Shown here piece by piece: positions 15,765 through 23,426 of a DNA stretch of 64,000 nt. The DNA is taken from NCBI RefSeq assembly GCF_009709675.1, contig NZ_WMLB01000016.1, positions 1-64,000 on the forward strand, in the 5' to 3' direction. Below the pieces are notes generated by a model, which was given only the letters and a program-made list of their open reading frames with translations, was not told where the DNA came from and searched no databases. How positions within the stretch are numbered: the stretch's first letter is position 1; every line of letters begins with the position of its first letter. The position numbers were made by a program, and so were the translations under genes. The DNA is from Agromyces bracchium. Its GTDB lineage: Bacteria; Actinomycetota; Actinomycetes; Actinomycetales; Microbacteriaceae.

Positions 15765-15803
15765 GGTCTCGATACGCGGGCTTCGCCTGCTACTCGACCA
15801 CCG
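15765..15803 (+). repeat. dispersed hairpin repeat, forward copy
   Basis: GGTCTCGATACGC and GCTACTCGACCACCG enclose the core GGGCttcGCC. It fills most of the 66-base gap between paaI and paaK and ends a few bases from the paaI stop. Confidence 0.82.
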
Positions 15804-15807
15804 AACG

Positions 15808-16275
15808 TCAGATGGTGCGGTTGGTGGAGATCGAGCGGCCGCGGAACTCGGCGACGGCGTCGCCCTGCTCGTCGACGACCGTGACGTCGTAAAGGCCCGT
15901 GCGACCGCTGCGGGCGCGGCGCACGGCGGTCGCGGTGAGCGTCTGCCCGGCGACCGTGGACTTCAGGAAGGTGATGTCGGCGCCCGCGGCCACGGTGACC
16001 CGGTGGTCCTCGTTGCAGGCGATCGCGAAGGCCGTGTCGGCCAGCGTGAAGACGAGTCCGCCGTGGGTGATGGCGAAGCCGTTGGTCATGTCCTCCCGCA
16101 CGCGCATCGACACGACGGCGTGCCCGGGGTCGTCGCGTTCGACGACCATGCCGAGCATCGCCGAGGCGAGGTCGCGCTGCATCATCTCGCGGTTGAGGCG
16201 ATCGGATGCCGCGGCATCCGCCTGCTCGTCGGCCGGTCGGTCGCCGCCCTGGCGTTCGGTCGCGACATCCGTCAT
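15808..16275 (-). CDS. paaI: hydroxyphenylacetyl-CoA thioesterase
   Basis: Hot-dog fold thioesterase of 155 residues that hydrolyses dead-end aryl-CoA intermediates and frees CoA. The family motif is present: NGFAITHGGLVFTLADTAFAIACNE with the catalytic Asp/Asn-HGG region, followed by ADITFLKSTVAGQTLTATA. The ATG at 16275 has AGGAG 8 bases upstream. A longer frame to 16344 would run into the promoter region, so 16275 is preferred. Divergent from paaA, with a shared intergenic operator. Confidence 0.9.
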   Translation of the reverse strand: MTDVATERQGGDRPADEQADAAASDRLNREMMQRDLASAMLGMVVERDDPGHAVVSMRVREDMTNGFAITHGGLVFTLADTAFAIACNEDHRVTVAAGADITFLKSTVAGQTLTATAVRRARSGRTGLYDVTVVDEQGDAVAEFRGRSISTNRTI

Positions 16276-16319
16276 GCGCTGCTCCTCATCGAGTGCGGGG
16301 GAGTCGCCGGCGGCCCTGA

Positions 16320-16368
16320 TTGCCCCGGCGCAGAACCTCAGCATATACTAACTGAACGATCGGTTGGT
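16320..16368 (+). promoter_or_regulatory. paaA promoter and PaaR-type operator
   Basis: TTGCCC (16320-16325), 18 bases, TATACT (16344-16349) is the best promoter in the cluster. The operator-like ACTGAACGATCGGTTGGT (16351-16368) begins one base after the -10, covering the likely start of transcription, a classic repressor position. The core ACTGAAC-G-TCGGTT is shared with the paaJ promoter. The same intergenic region must also hold the divergent paaI promoter. Confidence 0.8.
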
Positions 16369-16417
16369 AAAGTGTTCGACACCGCACCCTCCGGTCCCGA
16401 GAGCATTGGAGTCGACG

Positions 16418-17389
16418 ATGACCGCACCCGCCGACCTGACCGTGGTCGAGAACGAAGCCGCGCAGGCGCGCTTCGACGACCTCATCGCGCAGGACTCGCG
16501 CATCGAGCCGCGCGACTGGATGCCCGACGCGTACCGCAAGACGCTGATCCGCCAGATCAGCCAGCACGCGCACTCCGAGATCATCGGCATGCAGCCCGAG
16601 TCGAACTGGATCTCGCGGGCGCCGAGCCTCAAGCGCAAGGCCATCCTTTTGGCCAAGGTGCAAGACGAAGCCGGCCACGGCCTCTACCTGTACTCGGCCG
16701 CGCAGACGCTCGGCATCGGCCGCGAGGAGATGATGCAGCAGCTCATCGAGGGCCGCGCGCGCTACTCGTCGATCTTCAACTACACGACGCCGACCTGGGC
16801 CGACATGGGCGCGATCGGATGGCTCGTGGACGGTGCCGCGATCTGCAACCAGGTGCCGCTGTGCCGCGCCTCCTACGGCCCGTACGGCCGCGCGATGGTG
16901 CGCATCTGCAAGGAGGAGTCGTTCCACCAGCGCCAGGGCTTCGAGATCCTGCTCGAGCTCATGCAGGGAACCGAGGCGCAGCGCGAGATGGCGCAGGACG
17001 CCGTGAACCGCTGGTACTGGCCCTCGCTCATGATGTTCGGGCCGCCCGACGACGAGTCGCCGAACTCGGCGCAGTCGATGGCGTGGAACATCAAGCGCTT
17101 CTCCAACGACGACCTGCGCCAGCGCTTCGTCGGCATGCTCGTGCCGCAGGCCGAGGTGCTCGGCGTCACGCTCCCCGACCCGAACCTCGCCTGGAACGAG
17201 GAGCGCCAGGCGTACGACATGAGCGAGATCGACTGGACCGAGTTCCACGAGGTGCTCGCCGGTCGCGGCCCCGCGAACGCCGAGCGCCTGCGCCGCCGCC
17301 GCGAGGCCCACGAGGAGGGCGCCTGGGTGCGCGAGGCCGCGGCCGAGTACGCCCGCAAGCAGGCCCTGAAGCAGCAGTCCGCCGCATGA
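16418..17389 (+). CDS. paaA: 1,2-phenylacetyl-CoA epoxidase catalytic subunit
   Basis: Diiron monooxygenase subunit that epoxidises the ring of phenylacetyl-CoA, in complex with PaaC. 323 residues, the usual length. Metal-ligand helices are recognisable: [14 protein letters not shown] (Glu-x-x-His) and [14 protein letters not shown] (Glu-x-x-His). [27 protein letters not shown] is diagnostic for PaaA. ATG at 16418 has GGAG upstream; an upstream in-frame TTG inside the operator is unlikely. First gene of paaABCDE. Confidence 0.96.
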   Translation: MTAPADLTVVENEAAQARFDDLIAQDSRIEPRDWMPDAYRKTLIRQISQHAHSEIIGMQPESNWISRAPSLKRKAILLAKVQDEAGHGLYLYSAAQTLGIGREEMMQQLIEGRARYSSIFNYTTPTWADMGAIGWLVDGAAICNQVPLCRASYGPYGRAMVRICKEESFHQRQGFEILLELMQGTEAQREMAQDAVNRWYWPSLMMFGPPDDESPNSAQSMAWNIKRFSNDDLRQRFVGMLVPQAEVLGVTLPDPNLAWNEERQAYDMSEIDWTEFHEVLAGRGPANAERLRRRREAHEEGAWVREAAAEYARKQALKQQSAA

Positions 17390-17397
17390 CGACGTGC

Positions 17398-17439
17398 GGT
17401 GGTCGAGTAGCGCCGCCGAAGGCGACGCGTATCGAGACC
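17398..17439 (-). repeat. dispersed hairpin repeat, reverse copy
   Basis: GGTGGTCGAGTAG ... CGTATCGAGACC with core GCGCCGCCgaaGGCGACGC (7 of 8 pairs). It occupies nearly all of the paaA-paaB gap, directly before the paaB ribosome-binding site, so it could adjust paaB translation or mRNA stability. Confidence 0.82.
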
Positions 17440-17453
17440 GAAGGAGATCATCG

Positions 17454-17759
17454 ATGAGCACCCCCGGCGAGACCGGCACCGAGGCCTGGCCCCTGTGGGA
17501 GGTCTTCGTGCGCGCCAACCGCGGACTGAGCCACGTGCACGTCGGGTCGCTGCACGCGCCCGACGCCGACATGGCCGTGCGAAACGCCCGCGACCTGTAC
17601 ACCCGGCGCAACGAGGGCGTGTCGATCTGGGTCGTGCCCGCCGACGCGGTCACGACGAGCGACCCCGACGCGAAGGGCGCGTTCTTCGAGAGCCCCGCGG
17701 GCAAGAACTACCGGCACGCGGTGTACTACACGAAGTCCGAAGGGGTGAAGCACCTGTGA
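17454..17759 (+). CDS. paaB: 1,2-phenylacetyl-CoA epoxidase subunit B
   Basis: Small structural subunit of 101 residues bridging PaaAC units of the epoxidase. WPLWEVFVRANRGLSHVHVGSLHAPDADMAVRNARDLYTRRNEG is the PaaB signature. The ATG at 17454 has AAGGAGA 7 bases upstream (17441-17447). Its stop overlaps the paaC GTG start (GTGA). Confidence 0.95.
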   Translation: MSTPGETGTEAWPLWEVFVRANRGLSHVHVGSLHAPDADMAVRNARDLYTRRNEGVSIWVVPADAVTTSDPDAKGAFFESPAGKNYRHAVYYTKSEGVKHL

Positions 17760-18670
17760 GCGCCGAGACGCCCGATCTCGATACGCGGCCTTCGGCTGCT
17801 ACTCGATCACCGGAGGATCCGCACGGCGAGACCGACCCGCACGGCGACGTCACGGTCGACCGCGTCGCGCTCGCCGAGGAGCTCGCCGGCGAGGCGGCCG
17901 GCGCCGGCCACGCGGCATCCGCCGACGTCGCCGCCTACGCGCTCGGCCTCGGCGACGACGCGCTCGTGCTCGCCCAGCGCCTCGGCGACTGGATCACGCG
18001 CGCGCCCGAGCTCGAGGAGGACGTCGCGCTCGGCAACATCGCGCTCGACCTGCTCGGGCACGCGCGTTCGCTGCTGCACTACGCGGGCACGTACGACGGC
18101 CGCAGCGAGGACGACCTCGCGTACTTCCGCGACGAGCCCGAGTTCCGCAACGCCTGGCTGTTCGAGCAGCCGAACGGCGACTTCGCGCACACCATCGCCC
18201 GCCAGCTGGTGGCGTCGACGTACCTCGTCGAGCTCTACCGACGCCTCGAGGGGTCGACGGATGCCACGCTCGCGGCGATCGCGGCGAAGGCGTCGAAGGA
18301 GGTCGACTACCACCGCGACCACGCGATCCAGTGGACCCTCCGCCTCGCGGGCGGCACCGACGAGTCGCGCCGCCGCATGCTCCGCGCGGTCGAGCAGACC
18401 TGGCCGTACGTCGACGAGCTGTTCCGCGACGACGAGGTCGTCGCCCGGCTCGCCGAGGAGGGCATCGCGCCGCTGCCGTCGTCGCTCCGCGAGACGTTCG
18501 ACGCCGTGATCGACCAGGTGTTCGCCGAGGCCGAGCTGGCCCGTCCTGAGGGCCGCACCGCGTTCACCGTCGACGGCCGCGGCCGCGAGGGGAAGCACAC
18601 CGAGCACCTCGGACCGCTGCTCGCCGAGATGCAGGTGCTCGCCCGCGTGCACCCGGGAGCGTCGTGGTGA
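17756..18670 (+). CDS. paaC: 1,2-phenylacetyl-CoA epoxidase subunit C
   Basis: Ferritin-like structural partner of PaaA, 304 residues. Conserved PaaC helices are seen: RLGDWITRAPELEEDVALGNIALDLLGHARSLL and EVDYHRDHAIQWTLRL. Compared with other PaaC proteins, the first about 34 residues are extra. Residues 7-19 (DLDTRPSAATRSP) are the translation of a complete copy of the dispersed hairpin repeat (17774-17812). Between the GTG at 17756 and the conserved domain there is no other ATG, GTG or TTG codon in frame, so the repeat must be translated. The start overlaps the paaB stop and the end overlaps paaD. Confidence 0.93.
   Translation: MSAETPDLDTRPSAATRSPEDPHGETDPHGDVTVDRVALAEELAGEAAGAGHAASADVAAYALGLGDDALVLAQRLGDWITRAPELEEDVALGNIALDLLGHARSLLHYAGTYDGRSEDDLAYFRDEPEFRNAWLFEQPNGDFAHTIARQLVASTYLVELYRRLEGSTDATLAAIAAKASKEVDYHRDHAIQWTLRLAGGTDESRRRMLRAVEQTWPYVDELFRDDEVVARLAEEGIAPLPSSLRETFDAVIDQVFAEAELARPEGRTAFTVDGRGREGKHTEHLGPLLAEMQVLARVHPGASW
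17774..17812 (+). repeat. dispersed hairpin repeat inside the paaC coding sequence
   Basis: GATCTCGATACGCGGCCttc and GGCTGCTACTCGATCACCGG form a forward copy with core GCGGCCttcGGCTGC. It is read through in frame as part of PaaC residues 7-19. Confidence 0.88.
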
Positions 18671-19203
18671 CCGGCGCGCGCGAGGCATCCGTCGCCCGAC
18701 CCGTGCCGAGCGACCCGGCCGCGCGCGCGGCCTGGGACGTCGCCGCGACCGTGACCGACCCCGAGGTCCCCGTGCTCACGATCGAAGACCTCGGAGTGCT
18801 GCGCTCGGTCGCCGTCGACGACGATGGCGGCGTGCACGTCGAGCTCACGCCCACGTATAGCGGATGCCCCGCGATGGACGCCATGCGCGACGACGTCGTG
18901 CTCGCGCTCACGCACGCGGGCTACGACGACGTCGACGTGCGGATGGTGCTCGCGCCCGCGTGGACCACCGACTGGATGAGCGAGTCCGGGAAGGACAAGC
19001 TCCGGAAGTACGGCATCCAGGCGCCATCGGGCCACGCGCCCGTGCGCGACGCCGGGCCGATCCGCCTGCAGATGGCGGTCAAGTGCCCGCGCTGCGACTC
19101 CCTGAACACCCGCGAACTCGCCCGCTTCGGCTCGACCTCGTGCAAGGCGCTCTACGAGTGCCGCGACTGCCTCGAGCCCTTCGACTACTTCAAGGTGCTC
19201 TGA
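18667..19203 (+). CDS. paaD: phenylacetyl-CoA epoxidase maturation protein PaaD
   Basis: MIP18/DUF59-type Fe-S assembly factor of 178 residues, thought to mature the PaaE cluster or the diiron subunit. The MIP18 core has TDPEVPVLTIEDLGVL and TYSGCPAMDAMRDDV with the conserved cysteine. The C-terminal zinc ribbon reads KCPRCDS and YECRDC. Start is GTG 18667, overlapping the paaC stop (GTGA); GTG 18664 directly before it is an alternative. The stop overlaps the paaE start by one base. Confidence 0.93.
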   Translation: MTGAREASVARPVPSDPAARAAWDVAATVTDPEVPVLTIEDLGVLRSVAVDDDGGVHVELTPTYSGCPAMDAMRDDVVLALTHAGYDDVDVRMVLAPAWTTDWMSESGKDKLRKYGIQAPSGHAPVRDAGPIRLQMAVKCPRCDSLNTRELARFGSTSCKALYECRDCLEPFDYFKVL

Positions 19204-20459
19204 TGGCCGCGATCAACCTGGGCTCCACGACGACCGGTGGTCGAGTAGGGGCGCAGCCCCGTACCGAGACCCGCGACGCCGCCGGCACCCCCGCCGGCAC
19301 GCTCGACGCGGATGCCGCGATCGCCGACGCGTTCCTGCAGAGCGCGGTCGGCGGCGACACCGCCCCGAAGCGCCGCCGCGCGCGCTTCCACTCGCTCGAG
19401 GTCGCCGAGGTGCGTCCGCTGACGGACGACTCGGTCGAGGTCACCTTCGCGGTGCCCGACGAGCTCGCCGACGACTACGCCTACCTGCCCGGCCAGTACG
19501 TCGCGCTGCGGCGCGATTTCGACGGGCACGAGCTGCGCCGGTCGTACTCGATCTGCCGGCCGCCCGTGCGCGGCAGCGTGTCGGTCGCGATCAAGCGCGA
19601 CCTCGGCGGACGGTTCTCGACGTGGGCGAACAGCGAACTCGCCGCGGGCGACCGCATCGACGTGATGAGCCCGCAGGGCACGTTCACCTCGGGGCTCGAC
19701 TCGCTCGACGGCAAGCACGTCGTCGGCATCGCCGCCGGATCGGGCATCACGCCGCTCATGGCACTCGCGCACACCGTGCTCGCCCGATCGGATGACGCGC
19801 GCTTCACGCTCGTCTACACGAACCGGTCGACGCGCGACGTGATGTTCCTCGAGGAGCTCGCCGAGCTGAAGGACCGCTACCCGGCCCGGCTCGCGCTGCA
19901 CCACGTGCTCTCGCGCGAGCAGCGCACCGCGCCGCTGCTCTCGGGCCGCATCGACGCCGAGAAGCTCGAGCGCATGCTCGACGCGCTCATCCCGCCGTCG
20001 ACGGTCGACGAGTGGTTCCTGTGCGGGCCGTTCGAGCTCGTGCAGCTCGCGCGCGACACGCTCGAGGCCCGCGACGTGCCGGTCGGCCGGGTCCGGTACG
20101 AGCTGTTCACGACCGACGCCGACCGGGCGACCGAGCCGCGCCACGGCCGACCCGTCACGGTCGAGCGCGGCGAGCCGACCGTCGCGATCGAGTTCACGCT
20201 CGACGGCCTCTCGTCGACCGTTGAGAGCCCGGTCAGCGCGAACGAGTCGATCCTCAACGCGGCGCTTCGCGTGCGCTCCGACGTCCCGTTCGCCTGTGCG
20301 GGAGGCGTCTGCGGCACGTGCCGCGCGCGCGTCGTCGACGGCAGCGTCAACATGACCGAGAACTACGCGCTCGAGCCCGAGGAGCTCGAACGCGGATACG
20401 TGCTCACCTGCCAGTCGCACGCGACATCCGACCGCGTCGTGGTCGACTACGACGTGTGA
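19203..20459 (+). CDS. paaE: phenylacetyl-CoA epoxidase reductase subunit
   Basis: Passes electrons from NADPH through FAD and a plant-type [2Fe-2S] cluster to PaaA. 418 residues, about 60 more than usual. Order: ferredoxin-reductase FAD domain (LRRSYSICRPP), NAD domain (IAAGSGITPLMALAH ... FLCGPFELV), then the [2Fe-2S] domain (CAGGVCGTCRARV ... LTCQS). The N-terminal extension includes residues GGRVGAQPRTETR, which are a translated reverse copy of the dispersed hairpin repeat (19235-19272). No in-frame ATG, GTG or TTG occurs between ATG 19203 and the conserved RRRARFHSLEV. Last gene of paaABCDE before a hairpin and paaG. Confidence 0.94.
   Translation: MAAINLGSTTTGGRVGAQPRTETRDAAGTPAGTLDADAAIADAFLQSAVGGDTAPKRRRARFHSLEVAEVRPLTDDSVEVTFAVPDELADDYAYLPGQYVALRRDFDGHELRRSYSICRPPVRGSVSVAIKRDLGGRFSTWANSELAAGDRIDVMSPQGTFTSGLDSLDGKHVVGIAAGSGITPLMALAHTVLARSDDARFTLVYTNRSTRDVMFLEELAELKDRYPARLALHHVLSREQRTAPLLSGRIDAEKLERMLDALIPPSTVDEWFLCGPFELVQLARDTLEARDVPVGRVRYELFTTDADRATEPRHGRPVTVERGEPTVAIEFTLDGLSSTVESPVSANESILNAALRVRSDVPFACAGGVCGTCRARVVDGSVNMTENYALEPEELERGYVLTCQSHATSDRVVVDYDV
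19235..19272 (-). repeat. dispersed hairpin repeat inside the paaE coding sequence
   Basis: CGGTGGTCGAGTAG, core GGGGCgcaGCCCC, then GTACCGAGACC. The frame used in PaaE (GGT CGA GTA GGG) avoids the TAG that this strand of the repeat would give in one other frame. Confidence 0.88.
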
Positions 20460-20488
20460 GCACCTGACCCACCGCCCGATGCGCGCTT

Positions 20489-20530
20489 TCGCGACGAGTG
20501 CGCAGGCCCGAAGTCGCGCACTCGTCGCGA
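20489..20530. terminator. hairpin between paaE and paaG
   Basis: A perfect 15-bp stem (20489-20503 with 20516-20530, TCGCGACGAGTGCGC) with a 12-base loop lies 30 bases after the paaE stop. It probably terminates or attenuates the paaABCDE transcript and protects its 3' end; paaG may be read through at a lower level. Confidence 0.75.
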
Positions 20531-20561
20531 TACCGCGCACTCGATGAGGAGATGAAGACGG

Positions 20562-21335
20562 ATGATCGAGCTCGAGATCCACGACGGCGTGGCCGAGATC
20601 ACGCTGAACGCCCCCGCCAAGCTCAACGCGCTCGGCGAGGCGGCGCTCGCCGAGCTCGGCGAGGCCTACGACCAGGCGGAGTACACGAACGTGCGCGCCC
20701 TGGTGCTCCGCGGCGAGGGCCGTGCGTTCTGCGCCGGGCGCGACATCGCGGGCGTCGACCCGCGCGATGACGACGTGCAGGGCTACCTCGGCGGGCGCGT
20801 CGAGCCGTTGCTGAAGCGGATGTCGCGCTTCCCGGCGCCCACGTTCGCCGTCGCGCACGGCGCGTGCCTGGGCGTCGGCCTCGGCCTCCTCATCGCGAGC
20901 GACATCGTCTACGTCGCCGACACCGCGAAGGTCGGCTCGCCGTTCAAGAACCTCGGCGCGACGCTCGACTCCGGCGGCCACGCGCTCTTCGTCGAGCGCC
21001 TCGGCGCGCACCGCACGATGGACCTCATCGTCACCGGGCGGCTGATGTCGGGCAGCGAGGCGGTCGCCGCGGGCCTTTTCTCGCAGGTGTTCCCCGCCGA
21101 CGAGGTGCTCGAGGCGACCCGCGCAGCGGCGCGGGAGGCGGCATCCGGCCCCACCCAGGCGTTCATCGCCTCGAAGCGGCTCGTCGCCGACCTGCGCGAC
21201 CACCGGCACGGGCTGTGGGCGTCGATGTCCGACGAGAACCGCGCGCAGGCCGCGCTCTGCGACACGGACGACTACCGCGAGGGCTTCGCGGCGTTCCAGG
21301 AGAAGCGCGCGCCGCAGTTCACGGGTCGCGGCTGA
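20562..21335 (+). CDS. paaG: 2-(1,2-epoxy-1,2-dihydrophenyl)acetyl-CoA isomerase
   Basis: Crotonase-family isomerase converting epoxyphenylacetyl-CoA to oxepin-CoA, 257 residues. The two hydratase glutamates are absent (GVGLGL and GSPFKN replace the glutamate-bearing motifs) and Asp136 is present in LGATLDSGG, the position of the catalytic aspartate of E. coli PaaG. ATG at 20562 has AGGAGATGAAG upstream. It closes the second paa block, after the paaE hairpin. Confidence 0.85.
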   Translation: MIELEIHDGVAEITLNAPAKLNALGEAALAELGEAYDQAEYTNVRALVLRGEGRAFCAGRDIAGVDPRDDDVQGYLGGRVEPLLKRMSRFPAPTFAVAHGACLGVGLGLLIASDIVYVADTAKVGSPFKNLGATLDSGGHALFVERLGAHRTMDLIVTGRLMSGSEAVAAGLFSQVFPADEVLEATRAAAREAASGPTQAFIASKRLVADLRDHRHGLWASMSDENRAQAALCDTDDYREGFAAFQEKRAPQFTGRG

Positions 21336-21368
21336 GCGTCGGCGCCCGAAGCACGGCCGGATGGGGTC

Positions 21369-21984
21369 TCAGGCCGACGCGCGGACCAGGTCGGCGATCG
21401 CCGACGGCGTCCACCGGGGCCGTGCGCCGGTGAGCGCGGCGAGGTACCGCCCGACGATCGCGGGCGGCCAGCCCCGGGACTCGCGCAGGCCGGTCGCCAT
21501 CGTCCGCAGGTAGGCGGCGGACGGCGCGGCGACGTCGCGGTCCTGGTCTCCGGTGAGGGTCACCATGGGGATGCCTCGGCGCGCGCCCACGCGGACCAGG
21601 GTGCGGTACCGGCCTCGGTCCGAGGCGAAGACGCCCGGTCGCCGGATGCATCCGGTCGAGCTCGATCGCGTGCTCGACCGGCATCCGCGTCTCCTGCGCC
21701 ACGACGTCGGCGAGCTGGCCGACCGTCAGCAGGTAGGCACGACCGGCGACGCTGCCGCGGGCGTGCGGCTCGAAGGTCGCCATCCCGCTGCCCCACACGC
21801 GGGAGCGGCCCCCGAAGAACACCCCACCCGGCACGTCGACGGGCCGGTCCTCGGCGGGCTCCGTGCGGTCGCGGCACCCGACGTACGTGCGGGCGCCGCC
21901 CTCGGGTCGGCCCCCGGTCAGGTAGCAGCGGAACCGAGTGGCGGACAGGTTCGACCCGTAGGCGACGTACCAGACGCGATCCAC
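21369..21984 (-). pseudogene. gamma-glutamylcyclotransferase/AIG2-like gene with a frameshift
   Basis: The N-terminal part starts at GTG 21984 (GGAGGAACC 2 bases upstream) and encodes VDRVWYVAYGSNLSATRF, the YGSNL motif of gamma-glutamylcyclotransferase-like proteins, followed by GGVFFGGRSRVWG and QETRMPVEHAIELDRMHP. Near 21639 the frame breaks. One extra base in the minus-strand GGCGACCGGGCG shifts it, and the sensible continuation PGVFASDRGRYRTLVRVGARRGIPMVTLTGD and the C-terminus to 21369 lie in another frame. About 205 residues would result if corrected. The intact ends on both sides suggest a recent mutation or a sequencing error. Confidence 0.72.
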
Positions 21985-22069
21985 GGTTCCTCCATCGGCA
22001 CGGAGCGTGCCTCGGGTCGACATTGTGCGCGCCCGTGCCGCTGGCCGCAACGGGGGTCAGCGAGACGCG

Positions 22070-22447
22070 TCAGCGCGACGGATCCTCGTGCGCGCCGTCG
22101 TCCTCCTCCTCGTGCTCGGCGATGTCGCGGCCGAGGTCGTCCTCGATGAGGAGGTCGCGGCGCAGGGCGTCGGTGCGGTAGGCGGCGCGGCCGAGCATGT
22201 GCGCGGTCATCGGCTGGGTGAGCAGCTGGAACGTCATGATGAGCACGACCGTCGAGACCACGCCCCACGCCGGCACGCGCAGCGTGATCGCGAGCAGCAC
22301 GACCGCGAGGCCGAGCACCTGCGGCTTGGTCGCCGCGTGCAGGCGGGTCAGCACGTCGGGGAAGCGCAGCGCGCCGACACCCGCGGCCATCGACAGGAAC
22401 CCGCTCAGCAGGATGAGCGCCCCGATGCCGATCTCGGCGGGGGTCAC
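22070..22447 (-). CDS. mrpG: Mrp Na+/H+ antiporter subunit G
   Basis: Small membrane subunit of 125 residues with three transmembrane segments (IGIGALILLSGFLSMAAGVGAL, VLGLAVVLLAITL, GVVSTVVLIMTFQLLTQPMTAH). The motif LRFPDVLTRLHAATKP is diagnostic of MrpG/MnhG. GTG start at 22447 overlaps the mrpF stop by four bases. Ends in an acidic tail. Last gene of the mrp operon. Confidence 0.92.
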   Translation of the reverse strand: MTPAEIGIGALILLSGFLSMAAGVGALRFPDVLTRLHAATKPQVLGLAVVLLAITLRVPAWGVVSTVVLIMTFQLLTQPMTAHMLGRAAYRTDALRRDLLIEDDLGRDIAEHEEEDDGAHEDPSR

Positions 22448-22716
22448 GAGCGGTCCTCCTTCCCGATGAACCGTGCGATCGCGATCGACCCGACGATCGC
22501 GAAGAGCGCGAGGACGAGGAGCACGACCAGCGTGTCGGTGTGCCGGTTGATCGCCATCTCGGCGGCCAGCCCGCACATCGCGATCGCGAGGAGGACGTCG
22601 GTCGCGAGGGCGCGGTCGAGGATGGTGGGGCCGCGGATGATCCGGACGATCGCGGCGATCGCGCCGATGCCGAACATCACGCCGGCGAGGATGCCCATGA
22701 CGGCCAGTGCGCTCAT
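22444..22716 (-). CDS. mrpF: Mrp Na+/H+ antiporter subunit F
   Basis: 90-residue membrane subunit with three transmembrane helices and the family motif RIIRGPTILDRALATDVL. ATG at 22716 overlaps the mrpE stop by four bases, as do all junctions of this operon. Needed for assembly of the multi-subunit antiporter in the cytoplasmic membrane. Confidence 0.93.
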   Translation of the reverse strand: MSALAVMGILAGVMFGIGAIAAIVRIIRGPTILDRALATDVLLAIAMCGLAAEMAINRHTDTLVVLLVLALFAIVGSIAIARFIGKEDRS

Positions 22717-23426
22717 GCGTCGTCCTCCCGTTCGGCGATCTCCTCCGGCTCGGGGCGCGTGGCGTCGAGCTTCCGCCCGGTTGCCCGACGGTGCCGTCGC
22801 GCCGCGCGCACGGCCTCGGCCTGCTCGTGCGTGCCGATGGCGAGCACGATCCGCTCCTCCGTGCCGAGCACCTCGCGCCGCACGCGCTCGAGGTCGGCGG
22901 TGGTGCGGGTGCCGAGGGCGTGCAGGTAGAGCAGCCCGCGCTCCCGGTCGATGTCGACCACGACCGTGCCGGGCACGACCGTGATCGCCTCGGCCGTGAG
23001 CGTCGTCACCAGGTCGGAGCGCGTGAGGAGCTGCACCGCGATGATCGCATTCATCGGCGTCCACCCCGGCCAGATCGCGCGCGCCGCGACCTGCACCGAT
23101 GCGACCGTCACGTCGAACATCATGCGGAGGCCGAGCAGCAGCCCGCGCCACGGGTTGAACCGGCCGCTGAGGAGCACGGGCGGCAGGTAGAGCATCCGCG
23201 TCACGGCGATCGCGAGGATCACGCCCGTGGTGACGGTGAGCACGTCGACGTGGTCCCAGAGGAAGATCCACAGTGCGACGAGGCCGATGAGCAGGGGCAG
23301 CTGCCGCCACACCGCCTGCCACCGGGTGAGGTCCTCGGGTCGGGTCGGCCGGGGCGGGGCCGGTGGGGCCGGCGAGGCGCCGGTGCCCGCGGCCGTCGTG
23401 GCCGGGTCGCTCGCGGCATCCGTCAT
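22713..23426 (-). CDS. mrpE: Mrp Na+/H+ antiporter subunit E
   Basis: 237-residue subunit with an N-terminal Ala/Pro-rich extension, two or three membrane helices (LPLLIGLVALWIFLW, LTVTTGVILAIAVTRMLYLPP) and a soluble domain with the MrpE motif TVVPGTVVVDIDRERGLLYLHAL. C-terminus is long and charged (about 50 residues). Overlaps mrpD and mrpF by four bases each. Confidence 0.92.
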   Translation of the reverse strand: MTDAASDPATTAAGTGASPAPPAPPRPTRPEDLTRWQAVWRQLPLLIGLVALWIFLWDHVDVLTVTTGVILAIAVTRMLYLPPVLLSGRFNPWRGLLLGLRMMFDVTVASVQVAARAIWPGWTPMNAIIAVQLLTRSDLVTTLTAEAITVVPGTVVVDIDRERGLLYLHALGTRTTADLERVRREVLGTEERIVLAIGTHEQAEAVRAARRHRRATGRKLDATRPEPEEIAEREDDA

